A stretch of DNA of 64,000 bases, taken from contig JALHOL010000007.1 of the NCBI GenBank assembly GCA_022843025.1, positions 186,001 through 250,000 on the forward strand, given 5' to 3'. The notes under the pieces were generated by a model. It saw only the letters and a program-made list of their open reading frames with translations, was not told the DNA's origin and searched no databases. This stretch comes from Paracoccaceae bacterium (GTDB taxonomy: Bacteria > Pseudomonadota > Alphaproteobacteria > Rhodobacterales > Rhodobacteraceae). The translations under genes and the position numbers were made by a program. Within the stretch, counting starts at the first letter, position 1, and each line of letters begins with the position of its first letter. This document shows, piece by piece, positions 30,137 to 41,324 of the stretch.

Positions 30137-30405
30137 GATCTTCTTTTTCAAAGGGCAAATGATCAAACAGCGCTGATCCGGGCGCGGCTGAAGCTAGTCG
30201 AGAAGACCCGCCCATGCCACTGAAAATTAGTGATTATTAACTGCCCTTTTGCCGCATTCGGCACAACCTGCGGCCCAGCCACCCGATCTCGGCCTGTGTT
30301 CGCCATGCCGCAAGCTGCCGCCCGTTTCGCAAGGCCCCGGTTACACCGGGCCGCACAATGACGCATAAGGCAGCAAGCACCGATTCACAGACCACGAGGT
30401 TTGCC

Positions 30406-31698
30406 ATGCATGACATTCGCGCCATCCGCGAGAATCCCGCCGCCTTCGACGAAGGCCTGCGCCGTCGTGGCCTGCCCCCCGCCTCGCCCGAAATCCTCGC
30501 CCTCGATGCCGACCGCCGCGCCCGCATCGTCGCCGCTGAAACCGCCACCGCTGAACAAAACCGCGCCTCCAAGGATGTGGGGGCCGCCAAAGCCCGCGGT
30601 GACGATGCCGAATTCGAACGTCTGCGCGCGCTTGTCTCGGATAAAAAGGCCGAAATCGCCCGCCTCACGGCCGAGGCCGACGCCCAGGATGCCGCCCTGC
30701 GCGACATGCTGATGCGCATCCCCAACCTCCCCCTCGCCGCGGTGCCAGAGGGCAAGGACGAAGACGACAACGTCGAACTGCGCCGCTGGGGCACCCCCCG
30801 CGCCTTCGATTTCAAACCGCTGGAACATTTCGATATTCCCGGCGTCAAACCCGGCATGGACTTTGAAACCGCCGCCAAACTCTCCGGCGCGCGTTTCGTC
30901 GTGCTGCGCGGCGCGGTCATCCGCGTCCACCGCGCGCTGGCGCAGATGATGCTCGATACCCACATCACCGACCATGGCCTGACCGAAACCTGGACCCCGG
31001 TTCTGGTGAAGGAAGAGGCGATGTATGGCACCAACCAACTGCCCAAATTCGCCGAAGACAGCTACCAAACCACCAACGGCTGGTGGCTTGTCCCAACGTC
31101 TGAGGTCACGCTGACCAACACCGTCGCAGGCGACGTCCTTGACGAATCCCAGCTTCCCATCCGCATGACCGCCCACACCCAGTGCTTCCGGTCCGAGGCC
31201 GGTTCGGCAGGCAAGGACACCACCGGGATGCTTCGCCAGCATCAGTTCGAAAAGGTGGAAATGGTGTCGATCACCACCCCGGACACCAGCCTCGCTGAAC
31301 ATGACCGCATGACGCGCTGCGCCGAAGCGATCCTTGAAAAGCTGGGCCTGCCCTATCGCACCATCGTCCTTTGCACCGGCGACATGGGCTTTGGCGCGCA
31401 AAGAACCCATGATCTTGAGGTTTGGCTTCCCGGTCAGAACCGGTATCGCGAAATTTCCTCCGTCTCCGTCTGCGGTGATTTTCAGGCCCGCCGCATGAAC
31501 GCCCGCTTCCGCCCCGCCGGCGGCGGCAAGCCAGAGTTTGTCCACACCCTCAACGGCTCCGGCCTTGCCGTGGGCCGCTGCCTGATCGCGGTGCTGGAAA
31601 ACGGGCAACAGGCCGACGGCTCTGTCGATCTGCCCGCCGCCCTGCACCCCTATCTCGGCGGCAAAACCCGCATCGCCGCCGATGGGACGCTCGCCTGA
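30406..31698 (+). CDS. serS: Seryl-tRNA synthetase
   Basis: Charges tRNA-Ser. 430 residues, class II. The N-terminal coiled-coil tRNA-binding arm spans residues ~30-105, motif 2 is [21 protein letters not shown], and motif 3 is [16 protein letters not shown]. The start [11 protein letters not shown] follows ACGAGGT. The 239-bp gap to the acyltransferase shows no riboswitch or leader that I can identify. Confidence 0.97.
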   Translation: MHDIRAIRENPAAFDEGLRRRGLPPASPEILALDADRRARIVAAETATAEQNRASKDVGAAKARGDDAEFERLRALVSDKKAEIARLTAEADAQDAALRDMLMRIPNLPLAAVPEGKDEDDNVELRRWGTPRAFDFKPLEHFDIPGVKPGMDFETAAKLSGARFVVLRGAVIRVHRALAQMMLDTHITDHGLTETWTPVLVKEEAMYGTNQLPKFAEDSYQTTNGWWLVPTSEVTLTNTVAGDVLDESQLPIRMTAHTQCFRSEAGSAGKDTTGMLRQHQFEKVEMVSITTPDTSLAEHDRMTRCAEAILEKLGLPYRTIVLCTGDMGFGAQRTHDLEVWLPGQNRYREISSVSVCGDFQARRMNARFRPAGGGKPEFVHTLNGSGLAVGRCLIAVLENGQQADGSVDLPAALHPYLGGKTRIAADGTLA

Positions 31699-31742
31699 AC
31701 CCGACAACAGGTCCAATTCCGGGGCCGGAACGTAGAAGACAT

Positions 31743-32444
31743 ATGAAACTTCACGCCCTCCTCCTCCTGATCGTGACCGCAGCCTTCGGCGCGGCCCCGT
31801 TCATCACGCCGCCCTTCACGGGCTATGACCCTACCCTCTTCCCCGTGCAGATCGCCCGCCCCTCGATCCAGCCCGCCGGTTACGCCTTTTCGATCTGGAG
31901 CGTGATCTACCTCTGGCTGGCCATCCATGCCGTCACCAGCCTGTGGAAGCGCAGCACCAATCCGGTCTGGGATCGCACGCGCCCGGCCCTGATTGTCGCC
32001 ATCGCCCTCGGCTCCGCCTGGCTCTCCATCGCGCCGGTCGCCCCGATCTGGGCAACCGTCGTCATCTGGATCATGGCCGCCAGCGCGCTCACGGCCTTCC
32101 TGCGCGCCGATACAGAAACCGACCGCTGGCTCCTGTCAGCCCCCATCGCCATTCTGGCAGGCTGGCTTTCCGCCGCTGCCTCCGTCTCCACGGGCGTCGT
32201 GATCGCGGGCTATGGCTGGCTTTCGGATACCGCCACCGCCGCGGTGATGATCGCCATAACGCTGGCCCTCGCCACCTGGACCCAACGTCAGAAACCCCAC
32301 ATGCCAGTCTACGGCCTCACCGTGATCTGGGCTCTCATCGGCATCACGGTCGCCAATGCCGGTTTGAACCCCACCGTCGCCATCCTCGCCGGCATCGGCA
32401 TCGCGCTCATGGCGCTCACGCTCCGCGCGACACGGCTGGGTTAG
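31743..32444 (+). CDS. TspO/MBR-like polytopic membrane protein
   Basis: 233 residues, about seven helices. The N-terminal part contains PAGYAFSIWSVIYLWLAIHA, the aromatic PxxxFSIW-type motif of tryptophan-rich sensory proteins, but it is longer than TspO (~160 residues), so it belongs to the extended relatives. Function unknown; tetrapyrrole or lipid binding is possible. It follows serS by 44 bp and may be co-transcribed. Confidence 0.65.
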   Translation: MKLHALLLLIVTAAFGAAPFITPPFTGYDPTLFPVQIARPSIQPAGYAFSIWSVIYLWLAIHAVTSLWKRSTNPVWDRTRPALIVAIALGSAWLSIAPVAPIWATVVIWIMAASALTAFLRADTETDRWLLSAPIAILAGWLSAAASVSTGVVIAGYGWLSDTATAAVMIAITLALATWTQRQKPHMPVYGLTVIWALIGITVANAGLNPTVAILAGIGIALMALTLRATRLG

Positions 32445-32457
32445 AGCCAACCCTGCC

Positions 32458-32482
32458 ACTTCATCTTGGCAAAAATACCCAA
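32458..32482 (+). repeat. Short intergenic repeat copy
   Basis: CTTCATCTTGGCAAAAATACCC, matching the left end of the copies at 13778 and 53051 and, inverted, 52988-53016. No GC-rich hairpins follow here. It lies between the convergent TspO-like and der genes. Confidence 0.7.
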
Positions 32483-32574
32483 ATCCGACGAAAGCCACCA
32501 GAACCAAGGGTTACCGAAGGGCACCCACCCCGCCTTTGCGGGAAGGGTCTTTGGTCGCCTGGTTCCAGCGGAGC

Positions 32575-34041
32575 TCAGTCCTTCCGCCCTTCCTTATGCT
32601 TGCGCAGGCGGGAGGGTGTGTGGAACTTGCGGTCCTTGAACGGGTTCTTGTCGCTTTGCGACCGGAACATGATCCGGATCGGCACGCCCGGCATCTCGAA
32701 ATGGTCGCGCAACCCGTTCACAAGATAGCGCTTATAGCTTTCCGGCATCTCATCAGGCCGCGAACACATGATCACAAACCCCGGCGGCCGCGCCTTCACC
32801 TGCGTCATGTACCGCAGCTTGATGCGGTGCCCGCCCGGTGCCGGCGGCGGGTGCGCCTCGGTCATCGCGCCCAGCCAAGTGTTCAGCCGCGCCGTCGTGA
32901 TCCGCTTGTTCCAGATGTCATGCGTCCGCCGGATCGCATCATGCAGCCGGTCCAACCCGCGCCCGGTCTTGGCCGACACCGTAATCAGCGGCGCCCCGCG
33001 CAACTGCGGCAGAAGACGTTCGAACATCTCCTTCAGCTCGGCCAGCTTTTCCTGCTTCTCGTCTTCCAGATCCCATTTGTTGACCGCGATCACCACGCCC
33101 CGGCCCTCAGACTCGGCATGATCCGCGATCCGCAGATCCTGCACCTCGAACGGAATCTCCACATCCAGCAGCACGACGACAACCTCGGCAAAGCGCACCG
33201 CGCGCAGCCCGTCCGCCACCGACAGCTTTTCCAGCTTCTCGGTCACCCGCGCCTTCTTGCGCATCCCCGCCGTGTCGAAAATCCGGATCGGCGTCCCCAG
33301 CCAGTCCGACCGGACCGAAATCGCATCCCGCGTGATCCCCGCCTCCGGCCCCGTCAGCAATCGGTCCTCGCCGATGATCTTGTTGATCAGCGTCGATTTC
33401 CCCGCATTGGGCCGCCCGATCACCGCAATCTGCAACGGCTTCTTGGCGGTCGGGCGATAGGCGGTGGCATCGGCCTCCTCCTCGCTCAACTCCTCAGAAA
33501 CATCGACCTCGACATCGGGCGTGTTCATCGCCTCGCGTTCGGCAAATTCCTCACGGAAGGGCAGCAGGATGCGATACAGATCGTCCATCCCCTCGCCATG
33601 CTCCGCCGAAAGGCGGATCGGCTCACCCAGGCCAAGCGACCACGCCTCCAGCGCGCCGGAATCCCCCGCCGCGCCCTCGGCCTTGTTCACCCCCAGGATC
33701 ACCCGCGCGCTCTTTTTCCGCAGAATATCGGCAAACACCTCATCCGTGGGCATCACGCCCATACGCCCGTCGATCAGGAACAGGCACACATCGGCCAGTT
33801 CCACCGCGCGTTCGGTCAGACGCCGCATCCGGCCCTGAAGGCTGTCATCGGTCACTTCTTCCAGACCGGCCGTGTCGATCACGGTGAACCGCAGGTCAAA
33901 AAGCCGCGCATCCCCCTCGCGCAGGTCACGCGTCACGCCGGGCTGGTCATCGACCAGCGCCAGCTTCCGCCCGACCAGACGGTTGAACAGCGTGGATTTC
34001 CCCACATTGGGGCGACCCACGATCGCAAGGGTGAAGCTCAT
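32575..34041 (-). CDS. der: Ribosome-assembly GTPase Der (EngA)
   Basis: 488 residues with two tandem GTPase domains: [14 protein letters not shown] at the N terminus and [14 protein letters not shown] near residue 210, then the KH-like C-terminal domain. Required for 50S maturation. The preceding order yfgM-like, bamB, der is the same as in enterobacteria. Confidence 0.97.
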   Translation of the reverse strand: MSFTLAIVGRPNVGKSTLFNRLVGRKLALVDDQPGVTRDLREGDARLFDLRFTVIDTAGLEEVTDDSLQGRMRRLTERAVELADVCLFLIDGRMGVMPTDEVFADILRKKSARVILGVNKAEGAAGDSGALEAWSLGLGEPIRLSAEHGEGMDDLYRILLPFREEFAEREAMNTPDVEVDVSEELSEEEADATAYRPTAKKPLQIAVIGRPNAGKSTLINKIIGEDRLLTGPEAGITRDAISVRSDWLGTPIRIFDTAGMRKKARVTEKLEKLSVADGLRAVRFAEVVVVLLDVEIPFEVQDLRIADHAESEGRGVVIAVNKWDLEDEKQEKLAELKEMFERLLPQLRGAPLITVSAKTGRGLDRLHDAIRRTHDIWNKRITTARLNTWLGAMTEAHPPPAPGGHRIKLRYMTQVKARPPGFVIMCSRPDEMPESYKRYLVNGLRDHFEMPGVPIRIMFRSQSDKNPFKDRKFHTPSRLRKHKEGRKD

Positions 34042-34089
34042 CTTCCACTCCGGAATTCCGAAAGAGGAACCCCTTACACGGGGAACCCG

Positions 34090-35454
34090 TCAACGGAAAG
34101 CGTGAAGTTGTCCATTCCCGCTGACAACATACAGCGTGCCACCCGCCAGCGCTGGCGGAGCCGAGGCACCACCGGGGATCTCTGCGCCGCCGACAAGCGC
34201 GCCATCCGCCGGATTGAACAGCCGCAGCTGCCCGTCACCCGACACCACCGCCAGCCGTCCGCCGGCCAGCACAGGGCCGAAATGCGGAACAATGGCCTTG
34301 CGCCGCTTCGGCTTGTCCTTGGTGAAATAGGGCATGTCCACCGCCCAGATCGGCGCACCCGTTGCCGCATCCAGCCGCACCAGACGGTTCTCGTCATTCA
34401 CGACGAACACCGATCCCCCTACCACGAGCGGTGGGTTCAGCGCGCCTTCCACAGCCGTCCAGATCCGCTCGCCCGACGATGTATCCAGCGCCGCCGTCCG
34501 GCCCGATGCGGTGCCCACATAGGTCACATCGCCCATCACCACCGCGTCGCCCGTGATATCCGTCACACCCGCAAAGGCCCGGCCCACGCGCTGCCCCGTC
34601 ACCGGGGCCTGCCAGACCTGCACGCCCGATACCTTCAGCGCCGCCGTCACCGACCCGTTGGTGAACGGGAACAGCACCACGTTGTCACCAACCGAAGGTC
34701 CAGCCGCCCCGATCATCCCCGTGGACCCGACAGCCCCCGGCACGGTCCAGCGCACGCGCCCCGTATCGGCGGCAATCGCCCAGCCCGATCCGTCGCGACC
34801 CGACACGAACACCGTGCCGCCCGAAACCGTCGGTGCACCCGTCACCGCAGAATCCAGCCGCTGCCGCCACACCACTGCGCCGCTTGCCGCATCCAGAGCG
34901 ACCAGCTCGCCATAAGCCGTCGCCGCATAGACGCGCCCCGGCCCTGCGGCCAGCCCGCCCCCCGACACACCACCGCCCCGGTCAAACTCGGCCGTCAGGT
35001 CGGATTGCCACAGCACCGCGCCATTCGTTCCCGTGGCCTGCACGACCGCCGCCGCATCCATCGTATAGACCCGGCCATCCGCCACCACAGGGGCCGCGCT
35101 CACGCGGTTCTTGCGGCTGTTGCCCTTGCCTGCATTCACCGTCCACACCCGCTGCGGCGCGGCTGACAATGCGCCATGCGGCTGGGCGTGGTTCGCCGCG
35201 CCACCGCGCTGCGACCAATCGGCATTGGCCACCGCCGATGGCAGCGAGATGGGCACAGACTGGTTTTCCGGCCGGATCGGCGCAGCCACCGGCGCGGGCT
35301 GCCCCTCGACAGGGATCGACGCTTCAAGCGGTTCACGCACCGAAAAGCGTTCGCCCGACAGGATCAGTTCGCGTTCGCATCCGGCCAAGGCCGTCGCCAT
35401 GGCGAGCCCCGAGATCGTCACCCAAAACCTGCGCTTCACCGTTCCGGCCCCCAT
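34090..35454 (-). CDS. bamB: Outer-membrane assembly lipoprotein BamB-like, PQQ-repeat propeller
   Basis: 454 residues. A lipoprotein signal peptide ends in ATALAGC (lipobox), followed by a proline-rich segment and PQQ-like beta-propeller repeats (GRVYAATAYGELVALDAASGAVVW). BamB scaffolds the BAM complex that inserts outer-membrane proteins. The start at 35454 is chosen for the lipoprotein signal. A short tandem repeat (CGACATTCGGGG twice) lies just upstream. It sits between the yfgM-like gene and der. Confidence 0.9.
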   Translation of the reverse strand: MGAGTVKRRFWVTISGLAMATALAGCERELILSGERFSVREPLEASIPVEGQPAPVAAPIRPENQSVPISLPSAVANADWSQRGGAANHAQPHGALSAAPQRVWTVNAGKGNSRKNRVSAAPVVADGRVYTMDAAAVVQATGTNGAVLWQSDLTAEFDRGGGVSGGGLAAGPGRVYAATAYGELVALDAASGAVVWRQRLDSAVTGAPTVSGGTVFVSGRDGSGWAIAADTGRVRWTVPGAVGSTGMIGAAGPSVGDNVVLFPFTNGSVTAALKVSGVQVWQAPVTGQRVGRAFAGVTDITGDAVVMGDVTYVGTASGRTAALDTSSGERIWTAVEGALNPPLVVGGSVFVVNDENRLVRLDAATGAPIWAVDMPYFTKDKPKRRKAIVPHFGPVLAGGRLAVVSGDGQLRLFNPADGALVGGAEIPGGASAPPALAGGTLYVVSGNGQLHAFR

Positions 35455-35524
35455 GTTGCCCCGAATGTCGCCCCGAATGTCGCCATGCGTCGGCTTTGCG
35501 TCCCGGCCAACCGGCCCTGCTGCA

Positions 35525-36220
35525 TCAGCCCGCATCATCAGCGCCCGCTTCTGGTGCCAGTGCCGGGGCGGGCGCAGCCGGTGCCACCTCGCCACCCAAA
35601 GCGATAATCATTTCCTGCGCCCGCGACCGCACGCCACCGGGGGCTTCCTGATCGGTCAGCAGCGCGGTCAGCGCCGTGATCGCCTCATCCGTCCGGTTTT
35701 CTTCCACCAGCAGATAGGCCATCTGCTCCAGCGCCATGGTCCGGTAGGGCCGCCCCGGCGCCGCGATCGGGTCCAGCGCCGCGCGCCGTTCCGCCAGCGG
35801 CAGGTCTGCCCCTGCCACGACCACCCGCCGCAACACCGCCAGATCGCGATAGCTCGCCGGTTGCGTCGCGTCATTGGCCAACGCCTCAAGCGCGGTCAGC
35901 GTCGCCTCCCGGTCGCCGACCGGGTCTGATGCCAGCAGCAATTGCAGAACGGAACTCTGCGCCCCATCCGTGGGGATCGCTCCCAGCGCAGCCACACGGT
36001 CCTCGGGCGCGCCCAGATCCAGCGCATCCAGCACCGCATCGCCAAAGGCTTCGGCCTTCGCCTCGGCCTGCGTGCGCTGCCATTCGGTCCAGCCCGCGCC
36101 GCCAACGATGCCCAGCACCACGACAACCCCGATCCAGCCATATTTGCGGAACAGCGCAAACAGCCGGTCGCGGCGGACCTCCTCGGTCACCTCATCGATA
36201 AAGCTGTCAGGATTGCTCAC
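35525..36220 (-). CDS. YfgM-like tetratricopeptide membrane protein
   Basis: 231 residues. A cytoplasmic N-terminus ([20 protein letters not shown]) is followed by one helix ([21 protein letters not shown]) and a periplasmic helical repeat region of TPR_21 type, ending in an Ala/Pro tail. In enterobacteria YfgM interacts with SecYEG and periplasmic chaperones. Gene order with bamB and der supports the assignment. Confidence 0.85.
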   Translation of the reverse strand: MSNPDSFIDEVTEEVRRDRLFALFRKYGWIGVVVVLGIVGGAGWTEWQRTQAEAKAEAFGDAVLDALDLGAPEDRVAALGAIPTDGAQSSVLQLLLASDPVGDREATLTALEALANDATQPASYRDLAVLRRVVVAGADLPLAERRAALDPIAAPGRPYRTMALEQMAYLLVEENRTDEAITALTALLTDQEAPGGVRSRAQEMIIALGGEVAPAAPAPALAPEAGADDAG

Positions 36221-36409
36221 GGGCCTCTCCAGTCCTTTTCCACCGTCTTACACGCAAGCGGGAACCCTTGCCAAGCCCCGCGCCTGTTCCGCCCCCTTTC
36301 CCGCGCAGTCCTTCTCGCCCCAGTCTCACCCGTATTCCGTCAAATTTTCTCCACATCGGTCTGCCATGCGGTAAGGGGTAGTTCTGTAACCAGTATCGGA
36401 TCGTGTGAA

Positions 36410-37702
36410 ATGGGTATCGAGTTTCTGATGTGGCCACTCCTCCTGCTGGGGCTTGTTGGCTATGATTTCATCTCCGAAGCGGATGACGATGACGTTCCCC
36501 CTGTCGTCACCCCCCCCATCAATCCTGATGCTGGCTACACCCCAACGCTCGATACCGGCGGCGCAAAAAGCCAGACCGGCGATCCGGACATGCGGTCGCT
36601 CTTCGATACCACCGATTATGCCGATACCCAGACCGGCTCGGACGATGATGACACGATGGTCGCCGCTCCCGGCGCGACCGACGTCGTCTTCTACGGCGGT
36701 GCCGGCAATGACAGGATCACCGGCAGCGCCGATGACGATTGGGCACAGGGCGGAACCGGCAATGACAGCCTGTCGATGGGCAGCGGTGATGACTTCGGCT
36801 TCGGCGGCGAGGGCAACGACACCCTCATCGGCGACAGCGGGGCCGATTTCCTGCATGGCGGCCTGAATGATGACAGCCTCTATGGCGGCACCGGGGCCGA
36901 CAGCCTGCATGGCGGCGCGGGCAATGACCAGCTGACCGCAGATGCAGGCGACGACGCCGTCTATGGCGGCGCAGGCAATGACAGCCTGGACAGCGGCGCC
37001 GACAATGACACTGTCTTCGGCGGCGCAGGCAATGACACCATGGTCGGTGGCAGCGGCAATGACAGCATGAACGGCGATGCCGGGAATGACTCCATCGTCG
37101 CCGGAAGCGGCAACGACACCGTCATCGGCGGCGACGGGGCCGATACCGTGCTGGGCGATGACGGCAACGATCTGCTGACCGGCTTCGACGGCGATGACAG
37201 CATGACCGGCGGCGGCGGCAATGACAGCCTCTTCGGCGGCAATGATGATGACGTGCTCTCCGGCGAACTGGGCAACGATTCCCTCGCAGGTGGCGGCGGC
37301 AGCGACCGGCTGACCGGGGGCGAAGGCAATGACACGATCGCAGGCGATGGCGGCGATGACCGGCTCGACGGCGGCGCCGGCAATGACAGCCTCTCCGGCG
37401 GGGATGAGAATGACACGCTGGTCGGCGGTTCGGGCAACGATACCCTGACCGGCGGCACAGGGTCCGATTCCTTCGTCCTCGATACTCCCGGCACACCTGA
37501 TGGCGTGACAACCGTCACCGATTTCGGGGCCGATGATCGCCTCGTGATCGATTGGTCCGGCACCACGCCGCCGACCGTCACCACCACCCCCGATACGGCC
37601 AACAACCGCACCGCAGTCTATGTCAACGGCGTGCTGACGGCCTATGTGCAGGGCACCACAACGCTGACGCCAGATCAGATCGCGTTGAACCGCATCACGT
37701 GA
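36410..37702 (+). CDS. RTX-type calcium-binding repeat protein
   Basis: 430 residues. A short hydrophobic N-terminus ([17 protein letters not shown]) is followed by an acidic linker, then 29 uninterrupted nine-residue repeats (consensus GGxGNDxLx) from residue 96 to 356, and a ~75-residue C-terminal cap. Such repeats fold as a calcium-bound beta-roll after export, usually by type I secretion, but the N-terminal helix suggests membrane anchoring instead. No hydrolase or adhesin domain is visible. The ATG at 36410 has a weak ribosome-binding site; ATG at 36428 is an alternative. Confidence 0.85.
   Translation: MGIEFLMWPLLLLGLVGYDFISEADDDDVPPVVTPPINPDAGYTPTLDTGGAKSQTGDPDMRSLFDTTDYADTQTGSDDDDTMVAAPGATDVVFYGGAGNDRITGSADDDWAQGGTGNDSLSMGSGDDFGFGGEGNDTLIGDSGADFLHGGLNDDSLYGGTGADSLHGGAGNDQLTADAGDDAVYGGAGNDSLDSGADNDTVFGGAGNDTMVGGSGNDSMNGDAGNDSIVAGSGNDTVIGGDGADTVLGDDGNDLLTGFDGDDSMTGGGGNDSLFGGNDDDVLSGELGNDSLAGGGGSDRLTGGEGNDTIAGDGGDDRLDGGAGNDSLSGGDENDTLVGGSGNDTLTGGTGSDSFVLDTPGTPDGVTTVTDFGADDRLVIDWSGTTPPTVTTTPDTANNRTAVYVNGVLTAYVQGTTTLTPDQIALNRIT
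36695..37477 (+). repeat. 29 tandem RTX nonapeptide units (27-bp period)
   Basis: Coding repeat in exact 9-residue register with GGCAATGAC (GND) recurring. No unit is skipped. The near-identity of units makes this stretch prone to slippage and assembly error. Confidence 0.9.
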
Positions 37703-37724
37703 TGCACATCGCTTCGCTGGCGGC

Positions 37725-39554
37725 TCACTCGGCCGCCAGCGTCTCTTCCTCTTCCGACGATTGCCGCGCCCACATCGCGGCATAGCGCCCGCCACGTGTC
37801 AGCAAATCCTCATGCGTGCCGCGCTCGACGATCTCGCCCGCCTCCAGCACCACGATCTGATCGGCATCCGCGATGGTCGAAAGGCGGTGCGCGATGGTAA
37901 TCACTGTCCGCCCCTGCCCCATCTCGCGCAGGCTGTCCTGAATATCCCGCTCCGTCTGCGTGTCCAGCGCGCTCGTCGCCTCATCCAGAATCAGGATCGG
38001 CGGATTCTTCAGCAGCGTCCGCGCAATGCCCACGCGCTGCTTCTCGCCCCCGGAAAGCTTCAACCCCCGCTCGCCCACCGTGGTTTCATACCCCTCCGGC
38101 AGCGACATGATGAAATCATGGATCTTGGCCGCCTTCGCCGCCACCACGATCTCATCCTCGGTCGCATCCGCGCGGCCATAGGCGATGTTGTATCGCACCG
38201 TATCGTTGAACAGCACCGTATCCTGCGGCACCACCCCGATCTGCGCGTGGATCGAACTTTGCGTCACATCCCGCAAATCCTGCCCATCAATCCGGATCGC
38301 CCCGCCATTTACGTCATAGAACCGGAACATCAGCCGCCCGATGGTCGACTTGCCAGAACCCGACGGCCCCACCAGCGCCACCTTGTTCCCCGCAGGCACC
38401 GTCAGGCTGATCCCCTTCAGGATCGCCCGCGTTTCCTCATAGCCGAACTCCACCCGGTCAAACTCGACCGATCCCCCCGTCACCGCCATCGCCTTCGCCC
38501 CCGGCTTGTCGACCACCTCTGCAGGCTGGCCCAGCAGACCGAACATCTCGCCCATATCCACCAGCGCCTGCCGGATTTCGCGGTACACCGTGCCAAGAAA
38601 GTTCAGCGGCATGGTGATCTGGATCATATAGGCGTTGACCATCACGAAATCGCCGACCGTCAACTCGCCCCGCTGCACCCCCAGCGCCGCCATCGACATC
38701 ACGATGACCAGACCAGAGGTAATCAGGAACGCCTGCCCCCCGTTCAGGAACGAAAGGCTCTGCCCGGTCTTGACCGCCGCCACTTCATAAAACTGCATCG
38801 CCCGGTCATAACGCCCCGCCTCGCGCTCTTCGGCGTTGAAATACTTGACCGTTTCATAATTCAGCAGGCTGTCGATGGCCTTCTGGTTGGCATCGGTATC
38901 CTGATCATTCATCTCGCGGCGCAGCTTCACCCGCCACTCCGTGACCTTCAGCGTGAAGATGACGTAGAGCGTGATCACCACCACCACGACCGCCATATAG
39001 GAAAACCCGAACAGCGTCGCAAAGATCACCGCCACCATCGCCAGTTCAAGGATCAGCGGCCCGATGGAAAACAGCATGAAGCGCAGCAGAAAATCCACGC
39101 CCTTCACACCGCGTTCGATGATCCGGCTCAGCCCCCCCGTCTTGCGCGTGATGTGATAGCGCAGCGACAGGCGGTGAATATGCGTGAACGTCTCCAGCGC
39201 CAACTTGCGCAGCGCCCGCTGCCCAACCCGCACAAAGACCGCGTCGCGCAATTCCTGAAACGCCACCGTCCCCAGCCGCGCAATCCCATAGGCCACGGTC
39301 AGCCCTACCGCCGTCAGCCCCAGCAGCGTCCCGGTATCCGGCGTTTCCCCCGCCAGCGCATCCACCGCCTGCTTGTAAAGGAACGGCGTCGATACCGACA
39401 CGATCTTCGCCGCCACCAGCAACAGCAGCGCCGCCACCACCCGCCGCTTCACCCATCCTTCGCCGGGCGGCCACAGATAGGGCAGCACACGCTTGATGGT
39501 CGCCCAGCCATTGGCCGGGCGGTTCGCTTGGTCCGTGGGTTTGATCTGGCGCAT
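37725..39554 (-). CDS. atm1: Atm1-type ABC exporter (fused permease-ATPase)
   Basis: 609 residues. Six helices, then the nucleotide-binding domain: Walker A GPSGSGKST, signature LSGGEKQRVGIA, Walker B ILILDEATSALD. The N-terminal FTHIHRLSLRYHITRKTGGLSRIIERG region and overall similarity are those of the ABCB7/Atm1 group, which exports glutathione-linked sulfur or metal species (heavy-metal tolerance, Fe-S balance). It is convergent with the RTX gene, 22 bp apart. Confidence 0.9.
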   Translation of the reverse strand: MRQIKPTDQANRPANGWATIKRVLPYLWPPGEGWVKRRVVAALLLLVAAKIVSVSTPFLYKQAVDALAGETPDTGTLLGLTAVGLTVAYGIARLGTVAFQELRDAVFVRVGQRALRKLALETFTHIHRLSLRYHITRKTGGLSRIIERGVKGVDFLLRFMLFSIGPLILELAMVAVIFATLFGFSYMAVVVVVITLYVIFTLKVTEWRVKLRREMNDQDTDANQKAIDSLLNYETVKYFNAEEREAGRYDRAMQFYEVAAVKTGQSLSFLNGGQAFLITSGLVIVMSMAALGVQRGELTVGDFVMVNAYMIQITMPLNFLGTVYREIRQALVDMGEMFGLLGQPAEVVDKPGAKAMAVTGGSVEFDRVEFGYEETRAILKGISLTVPAGNKVALVGPSGSGKSTIGRLMFRFYDVNGGAIRIDGQDLRDVTQSSIHAQIGVVPQDTVLFNDTVRYNIAYGRADATEDEIVVAAKAAKIHDFIMSLPEGYETTVGERGLKLSGGEKQRVGIARTLLKNPPILILDEATSALDTQTERDIQDSLREMGQGRTVITIAHRLSTIADADQIVVLEAGEIVERGTHEDLLTRGGRYAAMWARQSSEEEETLAAE

Positions 39555-39644
39555 AAACGGGTCCTCTTCCGGCCCTACCTATGCCCCTTGCCGCAAAAGC
39601 ACCAGAGGGCGGTCCGCAGCCCCGCCTGTGCATTCCTGCGGGGT

Positions 39645-41177
39645 CTATTCCACCTCGGGGATGGCAAAGACCTGCCCGGGATAGATCAGGTCAGGATCGC
39701 GGATCTGGTCCTTGTTGGCCTCGAACACCTGCACATAGCGCGGCCCGGCCCCCAACTGCTCGCTGGCGATCTGCCACAGGGTAAAGCCCGGCTGCACTGT
39801 CACCGTCACGGGTGCCACCGCCTCGGCCACGGCTTCGCCCTCTGCCGCACCCACAGCCTCTGCCGCAGGTTCCGCCTCGGCCACAACCTCACCGGCCGTT
39901 TCGGCCCCAGCAGCAGCTTCAGCCACAGTCCCGGCCTCAGCTTCTGCCTCTCCCGCAGATGCCGCCGCCAGCGCCTCGACCGTCTCGCGCTTGAAGGGCG
40001 TCTCGAAGCGGCTGGTCACCGCCCCCGCCGCATCCACCTGATCGGCGCGCAGGGTATAGATCCCGGCCGCCACCTCGGGCAGCGTCACCGCCCAGTCCCC
40101 GGCCGCCGAAATGGTCACCTCGCTCAGCGGCGCATTGTCCAGATACAGCCGCACCACCCGCTCCGGCGTGCCCCGCCCTGCCAGTTGCACCGCCCCTTCG
40201 GGCGTATAGGTGATGGTGTCGATGGTCACATTCGCCACCAGTTCCGGCGGCATGTCCTCCGCCGATTGCAACACCTTCGCCCCCTCATCCGTCACCAGCA
40301 AAGCCGCAGGCGCAGCAGGCGCGGCCTCAGCCTCTGCCACGGCTTCCGGCGCCGGCTCCGCCTCGGGCGTTCCCACTTCGGCCATGGCGTCTTCCCGCGG
40401 CTCGTCCACCGGGGCCTCTGCCACCGCAACAGGTGCCACAGGTGCCACAGTCGGCGCGATCACGACAGACCCTTCCGCCGCTACCTCCGTCCCGTCCGGC
40501 ATCTGCATCACAAGCGACAAGACCCGCGGCGCAACGCTGGGGGCAAGGTTGAACATCGCCACGAACTTGCCCTGCCCATCCGCCGGCACGCTGACAATCT
40601 CTTCACCCGTCACCCGCAAGGACAACACAGCCTCCGGCACCGCCGCCCCGGCCACCAGCGCCGATCCATCCTTTTCCACCCGCACCAGATCAAAAGACGG
40701 CGGCACGATAACCACCTCGGGCACCACCTCTGCCGCCGCATCCGGCGCAGGCTCTGCAACGGCTTCCGGCTCTGCCCCCGCCTCGGCCTCGGCAACCGCC
40801 CCCGCCTCAGCATCCGCCGCAACGTCACCAGCCGCCGCATCCGCCGGCGGCTCCGCTCCGGCAGTCTCAGCCCCGGCAGTCTCCGCTCCAGCAGTCTCCG
40901 CCCCACTCGCCTCAGCCCCGGCCACGTCGGCACCCGCCTCAGGCGCAGCCTCCGCATCCGCAGCCTCGGTCGCCCCGGCATCCGCCACCGCCTCACCAGC
41001 AGCCTCACCCTCGGCAGGCGCGGCCTCGCCCGTGCCCGTCCCGGTCACCACCCCCACCGGTTCCACCGGCGGGCGGCTCACGCTCCACGCCCCATAGAAC
41101 AACGCCGCGATCACCGCGGCCACCCCGCCGATCACGCCACCGCGTCCGGCAACCGACATCTCTGCCCAAGGCTTCAT
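39645..41177 (-). CDS. Membrane-anchored LysM-domain protein
   Basis: 510 residues. An N-terminal helix (GGVIGGVAAVIAALFYGAW) is followed by ~130 residues of Ala/Glu/Pro low complexity with a repeated GAETA unit, two beta-rich segments, another Ala/Glu-rich stretch, and a C-terminal LysM domain (FTLWQIASEQLGAGPRYVQVFEANKDQIRDPDLIYPGQVF). LysM binds peptidoglycan, so this likely spans the periplasm. The start at 41177 (MKPWAEMSVAGR) is chosen because upstream in-frame sequence is not hydrophobic or conserved-looking. Confidence 0.85.
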   Translation of the reverse strand: MKPWAEMSVAGRGGVIGGVAAVIAALFYGAWSVSRPPVEPVGVVTGTGTGEAAPAEGEAAGEAVADAGATEAADAEAAPEAGADVAGAEASGAETAGAETAGAETAGAEPPADAAAGDVAADAEAGAVAEAEAGAEPEAVAEPAPDAAAEVVPEVVIVPPSFDLVRVEKDGSALVAGAAVPEAVLSLRVTGEEIVSVPADGQGKFVAMFNLAPSVAPRVLSLVMQMPDGTEVAAEGSVVIAPTVAPVAPVAVAEAPVDEPREDAMAEVGTPEAEPAPEAVAEAEAAPAAPAALLVTDEGAKVLQSAEDMPPELVANVTIDTITYTPEGAVQLAGRGTPERVVRLYLDNAPLSEVTISAAGDWAVTLPEVAAGIYTLRADQVDAAGAVTSRFETPFKRETVEALAAASAGEAEAEAGTVAEAAAGAETAGEVVAEAEPAAEAVGAAEGEAVAEAVAPVTVTVQPGFTLWQIASEQLGAGPRYVQVFEANKDQIRDPDLIYPGQVFAIPEVE

Positions 41178-41324
41178 TGCATTACCCCATATCCCTGCGG
41201 CCATTCCGGGCGAAAAACCATCTCCGCCGGTTGGCAGGGCCTGTTCCCGGCCCCTTCTTCCCTTAGATAGCAAAGCCCGATAACACAGGTTCAGGCAACC
41301 TCCCAATCCCCGAAAGCGCCCAGC

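Noticed and set aside
36695-37477. Regular 27-bp spacing considered as a CRISPR-like or satellite array
   Set aside because: It is in-frame coding sequence for RTX nonapeptides with no spacers.
37761-41270. 1169-codon plus-strand frame opposite the Atm1 and LysM genes
   Set aside because: Spans two confident genes and an intergenic gap on the other strand with Arg/His-rich sequence.
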